Shown here: one piece after another, positions 1 to 9,570 of the stretch
Layout: each line of letters opens with the position of its first letter
Numbering within the stretch: the first letter of the stretch is position 1
From: Bacillota bacterium
GTDB lineage: Bacteria > Bacillota_A > Clostridia > Lachnospirales > Lachnospiraceae
Length of the DNA: 27,201 bases
Reading direction: 5' to 3'
NCBI GenBank assembly: GCA_023443925.1
Contig: JAEZSL010000174.1
Coordinates: 1-27,201 of the forward strand
Translations under genes and position numbers: made by a program
The notes under the pieces: model-generated
Told to the model about the DNA's origin: nothing
The model's database searches: none
The model's input: the letters and a program-made list of their open reading frames with translations, nothing else

Positions 1-30
1 TACAACTAATTATTTATGGAGGATTAACAG

Positions 31-1605
31 GTGAAAAAAGGAAAGAAATTTGCAGCAATTATCTTATCAGTGTGTTTAGCGGGTTCCTTATTGACCGGAT
101 GCAGCGGGGGTGCATCCAAAAACAGTAATTCGGAAGGTACTGTTACCAAATCGGAGGAAAGTAACGGTGGAAAAGAACAAAAAGTCTTAAAAGCCCTGGT
201 TCCAAACCAGGGAGGTCTGGCTTGGAATGACGGTCAGGCAAATCCGGTTTATAACTGGCTTACGGAGACCACCGGTTATAAAGTAGAATATGACATACTG
301 CCTGCGGATAATCCAAATGACAAATTAAATGCAATTATGGCGGCAGGTGCGGAATATGATTTTATTGTTCTTGCTGATAAAAGCAGATATGCGGAATATG
401 CCAGCCAGGGAGCGTTAATGGACATGAAACCCCTGATTGAACAGTATGCGCCTAATGTTGCGTCCAGCATTAATCAGACTTTATTGGAGATCTGCACGGT
501 TGGAGATACTTATTACGCCATACCGAATATGGGACCAACCGGCCGTGAAGACAGTGCCAATGTGGGCCTTGGACTTTTAGTCCGTACCGATATCTTAAAG
601 GAAATGGGACTTTCCAAACCGACCACTTTGGATGAATTTACCGCCATGCTGGAAACCTTTAAATCGACGGACCCGAAAGGCAAAGGCAGTGCCAACGTTC
701 CCTTTAGTATAAATATCGGTGACTTATATTCCGTAAGAAACAACAGTATCGGCGGTGCTTTCGGCATTGAATCCGATTGGAAGGATGTTAACGGAGAGCT
801 GGTGCCATATCAGGTGCAGGAAGGCTTCTATGATTTTCTGGTATATCTTAACGGACTTTATACAAAAGGATTAATGGACCCGGAAATGCCTACCAACCAG
901 ACGGCAACCGTACTGGAAAAGTTTACGACGGACCTGGCATTATGTAAAATGGACGGCTACTGGTCCATTCCCTCTTTAGTAGATACCTTCAGTAAAACCA
1001 ACCCGGATGCAGCGATTGAATTTGTCCAGCCTCTGGCCAAGGACGGAGTGGCGGCGACCAGTGTAGGAACAAAGAACCAGATTGATAATTATGTGGTAAT
1101 TCCCAAAAATTCAAAAAATGTGGAAGCAACGATGGATTATATAAACCAGAAACTGGACCCCGCTATTTTTAAAGAAATGGTGCTCGGGGAAGAAGGAGTG
1201 GACTATACGGTGGATGGAGAAGGTAATTATCTGCCGGTTCTTCCTACTTTCTTTGAAGACAGAGGCAATGCCAATGCTTACCTGACCGGAGCCAATGAGG
1301 ACTACGGAAAATACTGGCTGTGCAGGGCAAGAAAGAATGAGAACCAGTTTGCGGCTTATTCACAGTTAAATTACGATTACGATGAATTTGTAAAACCCGA
1401 TCCGTCTTCGGATTTACCTTGTGCCGCATATACCGAAATATCCTCGGATATTACCAATTCCAAAAGCCTTACGGAAGAATTTATCGTTAATTCCGTCGTA
1501 ACCGGAATTACCCAGGAAAGTTTTGAGGATTTCGCAGCCAACTGGAAAGCACAGTGCGGGGATAAACTGATTAAAACCTATAATGACTGGTATCAGTCCA
1601 GATAA
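31..1605 (+). CDS. Extracellular sugar-binding lipoprotein (LipO-type)
   Basis: This is a solute-binding lipoprotein of a carbohydrate ABC importer, tethered outside the membrane. The 524-residue product starts with a signal peptide (KKGKK, then a hydrophobic stretch) that ends in a lipobox LLTGC, with Cys24 as the lipidated residue. The start is GTG with GGAGG about 9 bases upstream (18-22). The length and the sequence after the lipobox fit the long LipO/YtcQ-like binding proteins of Firmicutes, which serve complex oligosaccharides, rather than the shorter MalE-like ones. The matching LplB/YtcP-type permeases are usually encoded just upstream, which here lies outside the window. The oxidoreductase, response regulator and histidine kinase downstream fit one sugar-responsive locus. 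The substrate cannot be read from the sequence. Confidence 0.9.
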   Translation: MKKGKKFAAIILSVCLAGSLLTGCSGGASKNSNSEGTVTKSEESNGGKEQKVLKALVPNQGGLAWNDGQANPVYNWLTETTGYKVEYDILPADNPNDKLNAIMAAGAEYDFIVLADKSRYAEYASQGALMDMKPLIEQYAPNVASSINQTLLEICTVGDTYYAIPNMGPTGREDSANVGLGLLVRTDILKEMGLSKPTTLDEFTAMLETFKSTDPKGKGSANVPFSINIGDLYSVRNNSIGGAFGIESDWKDVNGELVPYQVQEGFYDFLVYLNGLYTKGLMDPEMPTNQTATVLEKFTTDLALCKMDGYWSIPSLVDTFSKTNPDAAIEFVQPLAKDGVAATSVGTKNQIDNYVVIPKNSKNVEATMDYINQKLDPAIFKEMVLGEEGVDYTVDGEGNYLPVLPTFFEDRGNANAYLTGANEDYGKYWLCRARKNENQFAAYSQLNYDYDEFVKPDPSSDLPCAAYTEISSDITNSKSLTEEFIVNSVVTGITQESFEDFAANWKAQCGDKLIKTYNDWYQSR

Positions 1606-1802
1606 TCTTCGTATCAAGACGGAAGATGAACAGTAAGTACACCGGATACATACCTAACCGGTATAGAAAGAAAGCTTGGCAGAAGCAGTCAAAGCAGATA
1701 CTCTTAGGTCCGCTTTGAAACTTGCTCAATAAGAAGGAGGGCGGCAGTGAATTTTTGTCTCCCTTCCTTTGGTATTTTATAAACATTACAGGAGGGAATC
1801 AA

Positions 1803-3131
1803 ATGAAAGTTCAGTTTTCACAGGAGATTGCGTTAAAGGAAGAATATGATATTATTATAGCAGGAGGAGGACCGGCGGGCTGTGCCGCCGCGGTAGCGGC
1901 TGCCAGAGGAGGTGCCCGTACCCTGTTAATCGAAGCCTCCTGTTCTTTGGGCGGTATGGGTACCATCGGACTGGTACCTGCCTGGTGTCCTTTTTCCGAT
2001 AAAGAAAAAATTATTTATAAAGGAATAGCGGAAGAAGTTTTTGAGATGGCAAAGTCAGGAATGAGACATGTGAAAAAAGAAGACAGGGACTGGGTGCCCA
2101 TTGACACGGAAGCTTTAAAACGGGTATATGACAGACTGGTCATTGGAGCGGGAGCAGAGGTTCTTCTTTCTACACAGGTAGTATCCTTATCCCGTAAAGA
2201 GGATAGAATCGAGTATGTGGTTGCCGCCAATAAAAACGGACTGACTGCCTTTAGTGGCAAGGTATTTATTGACTGCACCGGAGATGCGGACCTTTTTGCC
2301 CTTGCCGGCCTGCCTTTTGAATATGGGGATGAAGAGCAGGTTGTGCAGCCGTCGACCCATTGTTTTACCCTTGCAAATGTGGATGAATATTATTACCGCA
2401 ATTCCCCCGTCCTTCACATGAGTAATCCGGATTGTGCCGCCTATTCCATAGCAAGGTCTGAAAAATATCCTCTTATTACGGATGCCCATTGCTGCCATTC
2501 CCTTCAGGGACCCGGAACGGTAGGATTTAATGCAGGACATATATGGAATGTGGATTCAACGGACCCGATTAGTATATCCAAAGCTATAATGGAAGGACGC
2601 GAACTGGCGCATCAGTATCAACAAGGATTAAAGGAATATCTGCCCGAAACGTTCGGGGCATCTTATCTGGTAAATACCGCTCCGGTTGTGGGAGTACGGG
2701 AATCCAGAAGGATATTGGGGGTATATGTTCTTAGCTATGAGGATTATATGGAAAGAAGGACCTTTCCCGATGAAATAGGCAGGAACTGTTACTTCCTGGA
2801 TGTACATCTTACGAAGGAGGAACGGGATAAATTGATGCGGGGAGAGAGCAACGGGGAGGAAGGCTTTCAGAGTTACGGACCGGGGGAATCCCATGGAATC
2901 CCTTACGGAAGCCTGATTCCCAAAGAAGTGAATAATCTCTTAGCCGCCGGAAGAATTATATCCTGTGACCACAGAATATTAGGCAGTGTAAGGGTTATGC
3001 CCGTCTGCCTCGTTACCGGCCAGGCTGCCGGAACTGCCGCCGTAATGGCTGCAAAAACCGGTGACACTCACAAGGTTGACAGAAACAGGCTTAGAAATAA
3101 ACTGAAAGAAGACGGTGCATACCTGTTATAA
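1803..3131 (+). CDS. FAD-dependent oxidoreductase (FAD_oxidored family)
   Basis: This is a 442-residue flavoprotein. Near the N-terminus is a Rossmann dinucleotide-binding motif (DIIIAGGGPAGCAAAVAAA, with GGGPAG at residues 21-26) followed by the acidic residue LLIEA that binds the FAD ribose. The C-terminus has the usual second FAD-contact pattern (NNLLAAGRIISCDH, then GTAAVMAA). It resembles the FAD_oxidored proteins (PF12831 type) often found in polysaccharide-use loci of Firmicutes and Bacteroidetes, whose reactions are mostly unknown. I chose the ATG at 1803 because GGAGGG (1791-1796) sits just before it. An in-frame start at 1722 lacks a ribosome site and would add 27 unlikely residues. 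The product has no signal peptide and should be cytoplasmic, perhaps acting on a sugar delivered by the upstream transporter. That role is inferred only from position. Confidence 0.85.
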   Translation: MKVQFSQEIALKEEYDIIIAGGGPAGCAAAVAAARGGARTLLIEASCSLGGMGTIGLVPAWCPFSDKEKIIYKGIAEEVFEMAKSGMRHVKKEDRDWVPIDTEALKRVYDRLVIGAGAEVLLSTQVVSLSRKEDRIEYVVAANKNGLTAFSGKVFIDCTGDADLFALAGLPFEYGDEEQVVQPSTHCFTLANVDEYYYRNSPVLHMSNPDCAAYSIARSEKYPLITDAHCCHSLQGPGTVGFNAGHIWNVDSTDPISISKAIMEGRELAHQYQQGLKEYLPETFGASYLVNTAPVVGVRESRRILGVYVLSYEDYMERRTFPDEIGRNCYFLDVHLTKEERDKLMRGESNGEEGFQSYGPGESHGIPYGSLIPKEVNNLLAAGRIISCDHRILGSVRVMPVCLVTGQAAGTAAVMAAKTGDTHKVDRNRLRNKLKEDGAYLL

Positions 3132-3242
3132 TTTAAGTCTGGGAGGGGAGAATGGGGGTAAGCCGTTTTAAGGATTTTAACTTATTTCAGTTTTAAAGCA
3201 AAAAGGCTATACTGGTAATTTTCAGAAGGAGAAGGGTAACTT

Positions 3243-4934
3243 ATGTATAAATTATTAATTGCCGATGATGAGAAACAGACAAGAGAAGGACTGGTATTCT
3301 TTTTTCAGAATAATCCCTGCGGTTTTGAAGTCATAGGAAGTGCGGAAGGCGGATTGTCGGCGTTAAATATGGCAGGTGAGGAAGAGCCTGATGTGGTGCT
3401 GACCGACATCAGGATGCCGGATCTGGACGGGTTTGAACTGATCCGGCGTATGGCGGAGCTTAAAAAGCAGCCTGCGACCATTATTATGAGCGCTTATGAC
3501 GATGTGGATTATTTCAAAACTGCCTTCAAAGTCAATGCGCTGGATTATATTTTAAAACCCATTGATACGGAAGAGCTGCTTTCGGTTATTGAAAAGGTAA
3601 AAAAACGCCTGGATACGGATTATGAAGAGCAAAAGGCCAGGGACCTGCTTCAAAAGCAGATGAAGAACAACCTTCCCCTGCTTCGGGCCAGATTCTTTAC
3701 CGATCTGGCAGACGGTGTTTACAAGAATTTTAAAACCCTGGAGGAGAGAATGGATTTCCTTCATATTACTCTGGAAAAAGATATTTTTTATATAGCGGTT
3801 ATGATCAGCCTTGACGGGAAACAGGCGACCTACAGCGGCGTCAACCGGAATGCCGAAAAGGCACTGGATTTCGGTATTTTAAATCTTTTGGAGGAATTAA
3901 TAGAAGTATACGGGGACGGATATGCCTTTGAATACGATAAGGGGGATTTTGTCCTGATCCTTAAGGAGAGCGTTTTACGGGAAGGGGAAAAAAACAGTGC
4001 GGAGAAGCTTCTTTTGCAGGCAGAGGATCTGATTGCTAATTTTTTAGGGATTTTAAGAGGCGGGACAAAAATCCGGGCAACAGTAGGTCTGGGGGAACCA
4101 GCATATAGTATAAAAGGGATCAACACCTCATTTCTTAAGGCAAAAGAAAATGTCTGCAAGAGGATCATTCTTGGCAGCAACCGGGTCATTTTTAACCACG
4201 AGTTCAGCGGATATAAGGACAACACCCTTTTTGAGTCCTTAAATGAGATACGCAGCCTGGTTTCCGCCTCTGATACGGGCGGGCTTACAAAAGCAGTAGA
4301 AACTTTTTTCCATAAGCTGTCCCTGTATCCGGGACTTACGGTTCTTTACGGTATCCAATGCTCCAGTATGGTAATTATGACTGTCGTGGAATCCTATTTA
4401 TCACTTCACGGCAATTATAAAACTACGGAGGAAGATATTCTGAAAACCTATGAAAAACTTGGTAAGACAGAAACCATACCGGATATGAAACAGGCGGTAA
4501 TTAATTTTTGCTTAAAGCTTAACCGGACCATCCGGGGGAAAATGGCGGACCAGAACGGGGATATTGTCCATCGGGTAAAAGAGATTATTAAAGGGAAGTA
4601 TATGGAGAATATTACGATCCAGTCCATTGCGGAGCAGATATACTTAAGTCCCAATTATGTATGCGCCGTCTTTAAGCAGGTGACCGGAAGTACCATAAAC
4701 CAGTACATTACCCATGTCCGTATTGAAGCCGCCAAGAAGATGCTGGAAGATACCAACGTGAAATTATATGATATAGGCTTTCTGATCGGGTATGTGGAAC
4801 CCAGTTATTTCAGTAAAATATTTAAAAAAATGACCGCCCTGACTCCGAAAGAATACCGGCAGATGATGATTGGTATGGGGAAAAACAGGGCGGTTTTGGA
4901 GGATACAAGCAGGCATAAGGAAGGAGTTTTATGA
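3243..4934 (+). CDS. YesN-type response regulator (REC + AraC HTH)
   Basis: This is a two-component response regulator that activates or represses carbohydrate genes. Residues 1-120 form a receiver domain with acidic pocket D8-D9 and phospho-acceptor D55 (VVLTDIRMPD), the conserved SAYDD stretch and the LKPI lysine. A middle region of about 300 residues follows. The last 100 residues are an AraC-type double helix-turn-helix (ITIQSIAEQIYLSPNYVCAV and DIGFLIGYVEPSYFSKIFKK). The 563-residue length is normal for YesN. A ribosome site AGAAGGAGAAGGG lies directly upstream. The stop overlaps the start of the histidine kinase gene by 4 bases (ATGA), so the two are translationally coupled. The gap before it (3132-3242) holds only a possible -10 box TATACT at 3208-3213, with no convincing -35. 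Confidence 0.93.
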   Translation: MYKLLIADDEKQTREGLVFFFQNNPCGFEVIGSAEGGLSALNMAGEEEPDVVLTDIRMPDLDGFELIRRMAELKKQPATIIMSAYDDVDYFKTAFKVNALDYILKPIDTEELLSVIEKVKKRLDTDYEEQKARDLLQKQMKNNLPLLRARFFTDLADGVYKNFKTLEERMDFLHITLEKDIFYIAVMISLDGKQATYSGVNRNAEKALDFGILNLLEELIEVYGDGYAFEYDKGDFVLILKESVLREGEKNSAEKLLLQAEDLIANFLGILRGGTKIRATVGLGEPAYSIKGINTSFLKAKENVCKRIILGSNRVIFNHEFSGYKDNTLFESLNEIRSLVSASDTGGLTKAVETFFHKLSLYPGLTVLYGIQCSSMVIMTVVESYLSLHGNYKTTEEDILKTYEKLGKTETIPDMKQAVINFCLKLNRTIRGKMADQNGDIVHRVKEIIKGKYMENITIQSIAEQIYLSPNYVCAVFKQVTGSTINQYITHVRIEAAKKMLEDTNVKLYDIGFLIGYVEPSYFSKIFKKMTALTPKEYRQMMIGMGKNRAVLEDTSRHKEGVL

Positions 4935-6685
4935 AACGAAAGCTCTTTATCATTTTTTTCTGCCTTGTTCTGCTGCCCACCCTTGCCTTAAGCTACAGTA
5001 ATTACCGGAAAACGGAAGAGTCTGCTAATGTTAATGTGAATCAGGCCATGTTGCAGACGCTGATCCAGATTGAATATAATATTGAAAATACCTTAAGCAA
5101 CATAAACCGGATTTCCGATACTTTATTTTATGACAGCGAATTGCGGGATTTTTTAGGTGAAGAAAATACTTATGATCCGTTAATGCAGGTAAAGCAGCTT
5201 AAGAACCTCAGAAATCTGCTTTACAATTTCGAAAGGGACCGGGGACTTTATAAAGTACGAATCTATATTGACGGAAGAAAGATGGCCTCCACGGAACATG
5301 TTAACTTTTTTCCTTTAGAGAGTGCGCGAAAACGGGCATGGTATGATAAAACAGTGGAGCAAAAAGGTGCCAGTGTCTGGTCTGGGGCATATCTGGAAAC
5401 GGATATAGCCGCAGAGCCGGATTATTGGCTTATATCCTGCGCCAGAGTTTTAAAACACAGCGATAATTTTTATGCGAATGACGGGATTCTTTCCCTGGAT
5501 ATAAGAGAATCCACATTGTACTCCTATTTACAGGATATCCACTTAAGGGACGGCGAAGAGGTATTCATAACGGACGAATCTGGAAACCTCATATCAGGAC
5601 CGGAGAAGTCCAGCTTAGGAAAAGCTTTTCTGGATGAAAATATACTGCAGAAGATAAGCGGCAGGAAAAAGGGTATTATTGTGCCGGAGGATACAAAAAG
5701 CGATGATTATGTGGTCTTTACCACGGTGGAAGGCACCGGTTGGAAGATTGTAGACAGGATAGGGCGAAAAAATGTCCTGGGGAATTATTCTTTCTGGAGT
5801 GATTTTCAGTTTGTCGTATTATCGATAGCAGTCCTTCTGTTTTTTGTAGCCGCTTCGTTTGTTATAATCAATAACCTGACCAGAGAGCTTATGAACCGGA
5901 TGCGCCGTATCGGGGCAAATATTGAAAAAGAAGGTATCCGGACCGGGCGCAGGGAATATGTGGCGAATAAAAAAGATGATTTAGGCAAAATAGAGGAGCT
6001 GGTCTATGAAATGCTAGACCGCAGCAAAGTTTTGGCGGAGGAGACCTATGAAGCCAGACTTAATGAACGCAAAGCACAGCTGATGGCGTTGCAGGCCCAG
6101 ATAAACCCTCACTTTTTGTATAATACCCTGGAATGCCTTAACTGGATGGCCATACGCCAAAATGCCCCGGATATCAGTTCCCTCATAACAAAATTGGCTA
6201 AATATTTCCGGCTGACTCTAAATAAAGGAAAAAATATTGTCAGCATTGAGGATGAACTGGAACTTGCCAGAATATACCTGACAATCCAGAATACCAGGTT
6301 TGATAACGTCATTGCGTTTGAGATCAATATGGACCCGGATATTACGAAGTATCATATTCCAAAACTGACTTTGCAGCCCATTATGGAAAATGCCGTACTC
6401 CACGGCATTATGAAAAAACCGGAAAAAAGCGGCTATATATCCATAGACGCCAGGGTTTTGGAGGAGGAAATTGTAATAAGTATTGAGGATGACGGCATCG
6501 GCATGACAAAAACAAGGGCGGAAGAACTTTTAAGCCGGAGACAGTCGGAACATTACGGGCTTTTTAATGTTCAGGAACGGATTAAACTTTATTTTGGAGA
6601 AAATTATGGGGTCACCATTGATTCGGAACCGGGAGCAGGCACAAAGGTAACTTTCAGGCTCGGTAAAACCGTGCTGGAGGAGTAA
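4931..6685 (+). CDS. YesM-type sensor histidine kinase
   Basis: This is a membrane sensor kinase of 584 residues, the partner of the overlapping YesN-type regulator. One transmembrane helix lies at about residues 4-22. An extracellular Cache-like sensor of about 265 residues follows, with the typical RAWYDKTVEQKG and WLISCARV stretches. A second helix is at about 292-316, then a HAMP linker and the His_kinase domain with phosphorylated His394 in NPHFLYNTLE. The C-terminal ATPase domain has the N-box PIMENAVLHGI, the G1 box DDGIGM and the G2 box HYGLFNVQERI. All catalytic motifs are intact. The ligand is probably an extracellular sugar or a sugar-loaded binding protein, but this cannot be seen. 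A perfect 9-base hairpin overlaps the stop codon. Confidence 0.93.
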   Translation: MKRKLFIIFFCLVLLPTLALSYSNYRKTEESANVNVNQAMLQTLIQIEYNIENTLSNINRISDTLFYDSELRDFLGEENTYDPLMQVKQLKNLRNLLYNFERDRGLYKVRIYIDGRKMASTEHVNFFPLESARKRAWYDKTVEQKGASVWSGAYLETDIAAEPDYWLISCARVLKHSDNFYANDGILSLDIRESTLYSYLQDIHLRDGEEVFITDESGNLISGPEKSSLGKAFLDENILQKISGRKKGIIVPEDTKSDDYVVFTTVEGTGWKIVDRIGRKNVLGNYSFWSDFQFVVLSIAVLLFFVAASFVIINNLTRELMNRMRRIGANIEKEGIRTGRREYVANKKDDLGKIEELVYEMLDRSKVLAEETYEARLNERKAQLMALQAQINPHFLYNTLECLNWMAIRQNAPDISSLITKLAKYFRLTLNKGKNIVSIEDELELARIYLTIQNTRFDNVIAFEINMDPDITKYHIPKLTLQPIMENAVLHGIMKKPEKSGYISIDARVLEEEIVISIEDDGIGMTKTRAEELLSRRQSEHYGLFNVQERIKLYFGENYGVTIDSEPGAGTKVTFRLGKTVLEE

Positions 6686-6705
6686 ATGATATCAATATAT
6701 CATTT
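6684..6705 (+). terminator. Small hairpin at the end of the kinase gene
   Basis: A perfect inverted repeat AAATGATAT / ATATCATTT with a 4-base loop overlaps the TAA stop of the histidine kinase gene. No clean T-run follows (the next bases are CTTACGG), so it may protect or end the transcript weakly. It is not a strong intrinsic terminator. Confidence 0.4.
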
Positions 6706-6739
6706 CTTACGGATACTGTGTATACTGCAAAGGTAGAAG

Positions 6740-6768
6740 TTGCGCAAACATAATATGTATGATAAAAT
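6740..6768 (+). promoter_or_regulatory. Putative promoter of the AraC-type regulator gene
   Basis: A candidate -35 TTGCGC (6740-6745) and -10 TAAAAT (6763-6768) are separated by 17 bases, a normal sigma-A spacing. The -10 matches the consensus at 5 of 6 bases and the -35 at only 3 of 6, so the promoter may need an activator. Transcription would start near 6775, inside the left arm of the leader stem described next. Confidence 0.45.
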
Positions 6769-6769
6769 A

Positions 6770-6839
6770 CCTCTTGTGCTAATTATAGAAAAAGTAAAAT
6801 GATTGTGACAAGAGGCAATATTGCCGCAATATTGTTTTT
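6770..6839 (+). promoter_or_regulatory. Structured leader: long stem plus terminator-like hairpin
   Basis: CCTCTTGT (6770-6777) pairs perfectly with ACAAGAGG (6808-6815). Directly after it comes a second perfect inverted repeat, CAATATTGC / GCAATATTG (6816-6834), followed by five T (6835-6839) and then by the GGAGGAG ribosome site. The second stem with its T-run looks like an intrinsic terminator or attenuator placed just before the regulator gene. The pairing is seen in the sequence; a regulatory role is inferred. Confidence 0.45.
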
Positions 6840-6852
6840 GGAGGAGTTTTAT

Positions 6853-9126
6853 ATGAACATGAAAAATAAAATAAAAAAACTTCCTTTAAAAACAGTATAT
6901 TATATGTCTTTTTTTTTCTTTATCGTAATTCCGATTATTATTGTTTTGGTAGCGGTACTCTTAATATTAAATCAGCAGTTTAAAAAGCAGGCAATTGAAA
7001 ATATGAAAAGAGCACAGGAAGCTATTATTGCAGATCTGGAATCGGATGAAGATATTATGTCTATGAGACTTTCACATTTGATTTATACCAATGATAATGA
7101 AATACTAAAGTTTGCGGCAGGAACAGATATTACAGATTTAAATATTCGGAATAATTATGAGAAAAAACTTTCCCAGGCAGTAAATATGGTGCTGGAACCG
7201 GTTAAAGATATTATTTCCGTCAGTTTTTACATGAAAGATGGAAATGAAACCTATATAAAAAATAAAATCATGCGAACCCAGGAAGAAATAAAGGGGACGA
7301 AATGGTATCAATCTGCTTTGGAAAATACCAATACGGTATGCATAGGTTTTTATGACACAGAATCAACCAATGATCTTTATAAGGGAAGTAAAAAGGATTC
7401 GCTGGTTTTAGTATTCGCCTTGGCACCCAATGTGACCACTGACCGCTCCCAAAAGATAGAGATGGTAATGTTTTTTCAATCCTCCGGAGCCTCAGAGAGA
7501 ATAAAATCATATAATCAGGGTTATCTGGCCGGTAAGAACAAATTGGGAATTGCTCAGATCTATGGCAGTGATGGAGAACTGGTTTATTCTACAATGAAAA
7601 GTGATTTTACAAGTGATTTTTCATCCGGGGAATATACCTGTGTAACTTCACCCATCGAATTTAATAATTCCACCTGGTATATTAAAAACTATATAAAGAC
7701 AACAGAGTTAACTGCAGATTATTGGAGAACCGCCATATGGGTATTAGGGGCTGCTATATTGATTCTAGCGCTGGCAGGTTATTATTCCAGGTATTTCTTA
7801 AGAAGTATCGTAAGGCCGATAGAAGAGATAAGCGGAGGCTTGAAACAGGTAGAAGAGGGGAATCTGGAAGTTTATATTGCCTCAAAAGGCCAATCCGAAA
7901 TAAGAAACATGATTCATCAGTTTAATGCCATGGTACGCAGACTGAAAGTATTAGTGGATGAATATAAAGAAAGATTAGAGAGTATAGAGAAAACCCCGGA
8001 GGATTATTTCGCTGCTATGTTAAAAGGAGAAATGACCCCGGAGGAGGTTAATGGGAAATCAAAAGAATTTTTTATGGAACAATACGCTATTCTGGGATTT
8101 ATGGCGGAGGGTTATAGTTCAAAGGAGAAGGAAGAAGCTTTGGCCTTAAAACTGGTTAACAGTTTTGAAAGAAACCCCAGATTTGCCTCAAGGTGCATCT
8201 TATATATGGAAAGTACCGTGTTTTTTCTAGTGTTTTATCGTATTACGGAGAAGGATTATTCTTACAACCTAATTCAAATGACAGAAGAACTACAACGGAC
8301 TGGAATGAAGGAGTTAGATATTGGTATATTTGTGTGTATAGGCCGGCAAAGGTTTGGCTATAACGAATTTTGTAATGGAATAAAAGAAATCAGAAGCAAA
8401 ATATGCCTGCGCCATTTAAAGGGAAGTAATTCTATCTATGATCTGAACCAGAACCATGAAAAAGCAGAAAGACTGCTTAATATGGCAGAAAGATATGAAA
8501 AGCTGGCAGGAGCATTATATATTGCAGATGAAAAAAATGCGATGCAGGAAAAAGGTAGAATGTTTGAATTGTTTACAAACCATTCCATGGATGAAATAAG
8601 GATACAGGTATATGCGGCAATATTAGCAATCGGGAATCGTTTTAGCCGGGATAATTCAAACTTTTCAGAGATTTTTGGTAAGCAGTATGATTATATCGAA
8701 AAAATTGAACGTATTGAAGATGTAAGAAGTCTGAAATTGTGGGTTACAAATTACTTTGCATGGATTATGGATTATTCGGCATCTAAATTAAATATTGCAA
8801 AAACAGATATGATTGTAAAGGCTAAGAGATTTATCTCTGATAATTACGAGGATGCGGACTTATCTTTGAAAAAGGTGGCTGAACATGTCGGTTTAAATGA
8901 AAAATATTTTACAAACCGGTTTACAAAGGATACGGGAGAAACTTTTACTTCTTATTTAACAGAATTAAGGATACAAAAAGCAAGGGAATTATTAAAAACT
9001 ACAAATTTTAAGGTCTATGAAATTGCAGAAATGGTTGGATACTATAATGTGGAGCATTTTAACAGAATGTTCAAGAAACGAAACGATATTAGTCCTGCTC
9101 AATATCGGAAAACCGATAAATTGTAG
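6853..9126 (+). CDS. Membrane-anchored AraC-family regulator
   Basis: This is a 757-residue one-component regulator that carries its own membrane sensor. There are two transmembrane helices (about residues 16-40 and 290-310) flanking a 250-residue extracellular domain of Cache-like appearance. A HAMP segment (RSIVRPIEEISGGLKQVEEG) follows, then a long cytoplasmic middle region, and an AraC-type double helix-turn-helix in the last 100 residues (LSLKKVAEHVGLNEKYFTNR and VYEIAEMVGYYNVEHFNRMF). There is no kinase or receiver domain, so the signal must pass directly to the DNA-binding end. I chose the ATG at 6853 because GGAGGAG stands 7 bases upstream; the in-frame ATG at 6799 has no ribosome site. 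It lies directly before the galactoside transport and LacLM genes, which it probably controls. Confidence 0.9.
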   Translation: MNMKNKIKKLPLKTVYYMSFFFFIVIPIIIVLVAVLLILNQQFKKQAIENMKRAQEAIIADLESDEDIMSMRLSHLIYTNDNEILKFAAGTDITDLNIRNNYEKKLSQAVNMVLEPVKDIISVSFYMKDGNETYIKNKIMRTQEEIKGTKWYQSALENTNTVCIGFYDTESTNDLYKGSKKDSLVLVFALAPNVTTDRSQKIEMVMFFQSSGASERIKSYNQGYLAGKNKLGIAQIYGSDGELVYSTMKSDFTSDFSSGEYTCVTSPIEFNNSTWYIKNYIKTTELTADYWRTAIWVLGAAILILALAGYYSRYFLRSIVRPIEEISGGLKQVEEGNLEVYIASKGQSEIRNMIHQFNAMVRRLKVLVDEYKERLESIEKTPEDYFAAMLKGEMTPEEVNGKSKEFFMEQYAILGFMAEGYSSKEKEEALALKLVNSFERNPRFASRCILYMESTVFFLVFYRITEKDYSYNLIQMTEELQRTGMKELDIGIFVCIGRQRFGYNEFCNGIKEIRSKICLRHLKGSNSIYDLNQNHEKAERLLNMAERYEKLAGALYIADEKNAMQEKGRMFELFTNHSMDEIRIQVYAAILAIGNRFSRDNSNFSEIFGKQYDYIEKIERIEDVRSLKLWVTNYFAWIMDYSASKLNIAKTDMIVKAKRFISDNYEDADLSLKKVAEHVGLNEKYFTNRFTKDTGETFTSYLTELRIQKARELLKTTNFKVYEIAEMVGYYNVEHFNRMFKKRNDISPAQYRKTDKL

Positions 9127-9178
9127 TTCTCCTCTTACTGTAGCCAGAGAGAAAAGTTAAAAAATATATCTTGAATCT

Positions 9179-9258
9179 AAGGCAATTGCCGGAGACGGGA
9201 GTAATCTTTGTTTATACAAGACGATTACATCCACCTCCCGGTGATTGCCTTAACTTTT
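9179..9258 (+). terminator. Long-stem terminator after the AraC-type gene
   Basis: Outer arms AAGGCAAT (9179-9186) and ATTGCCTT (9244-9251) pair perfectly. Inside them CGGGAG and CTCCCG, and GTAATC and GATTAC, can extend the stem. AACTTTTTG follows. It separates the regulator from the transport operon. Confidence 0.65.
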
Positions 9259-9570
9259 TGCAGATTATTCTTTAATAATACCCGGAATGTAAACCTGCCT
9301 CTCTCTGGTTAAAAATAATAATTTTAATAATTTTGCAGGTGGGTCAATTATTATATTCTTAGGTTGTGAATGAAGTATCAGGAAGTTAAATTGGTAAAAA
9401 TAATGTGTAAAAGTATGAATTTCTTACCATTTATCAATAATGCTAACGATATGTTAACTTGTTAAAAAAGCAAATGTGAATAATAATCAAGAAAAATGAT
9501 AATATATGATGGTTATTTTTCCATATAATTGATATGCTGTGTTCACAATAAGAAAGGGAGGAAATGTACT
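9259..9570 (+). promoter_or_regulatory. AT-rich upstream region of the galactoside operon
   Basis: These 312 bases hold no gene I can support. The region is very AT-rich. It contains a TATAAT at 9524-9529 about 40 bases before the start codon, a candidate -10 box, but no matching -35 at the right distance. That would fit an activator-dependent promoter controlled by the upstream AraC-type protein. TTAACTTGTTAA (9454-9465) is an imperfect palindrome that could be an operator. No clear catabolite-control (cre) site is visible. Confidence 0.4.

Noticed and set aside
1722..1802. Upstream start of the FAD oxidoreductase
   Set aside because: There is no ribosome site, and the extra residues do not resemble the family; ATG 1803 has GGAGGG.
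9454..9465. Catabolite-control (cre) site before the galactoside operon
   Set aside because: The palindrome lacks the central CG and flanking bases required by the cre consensus.
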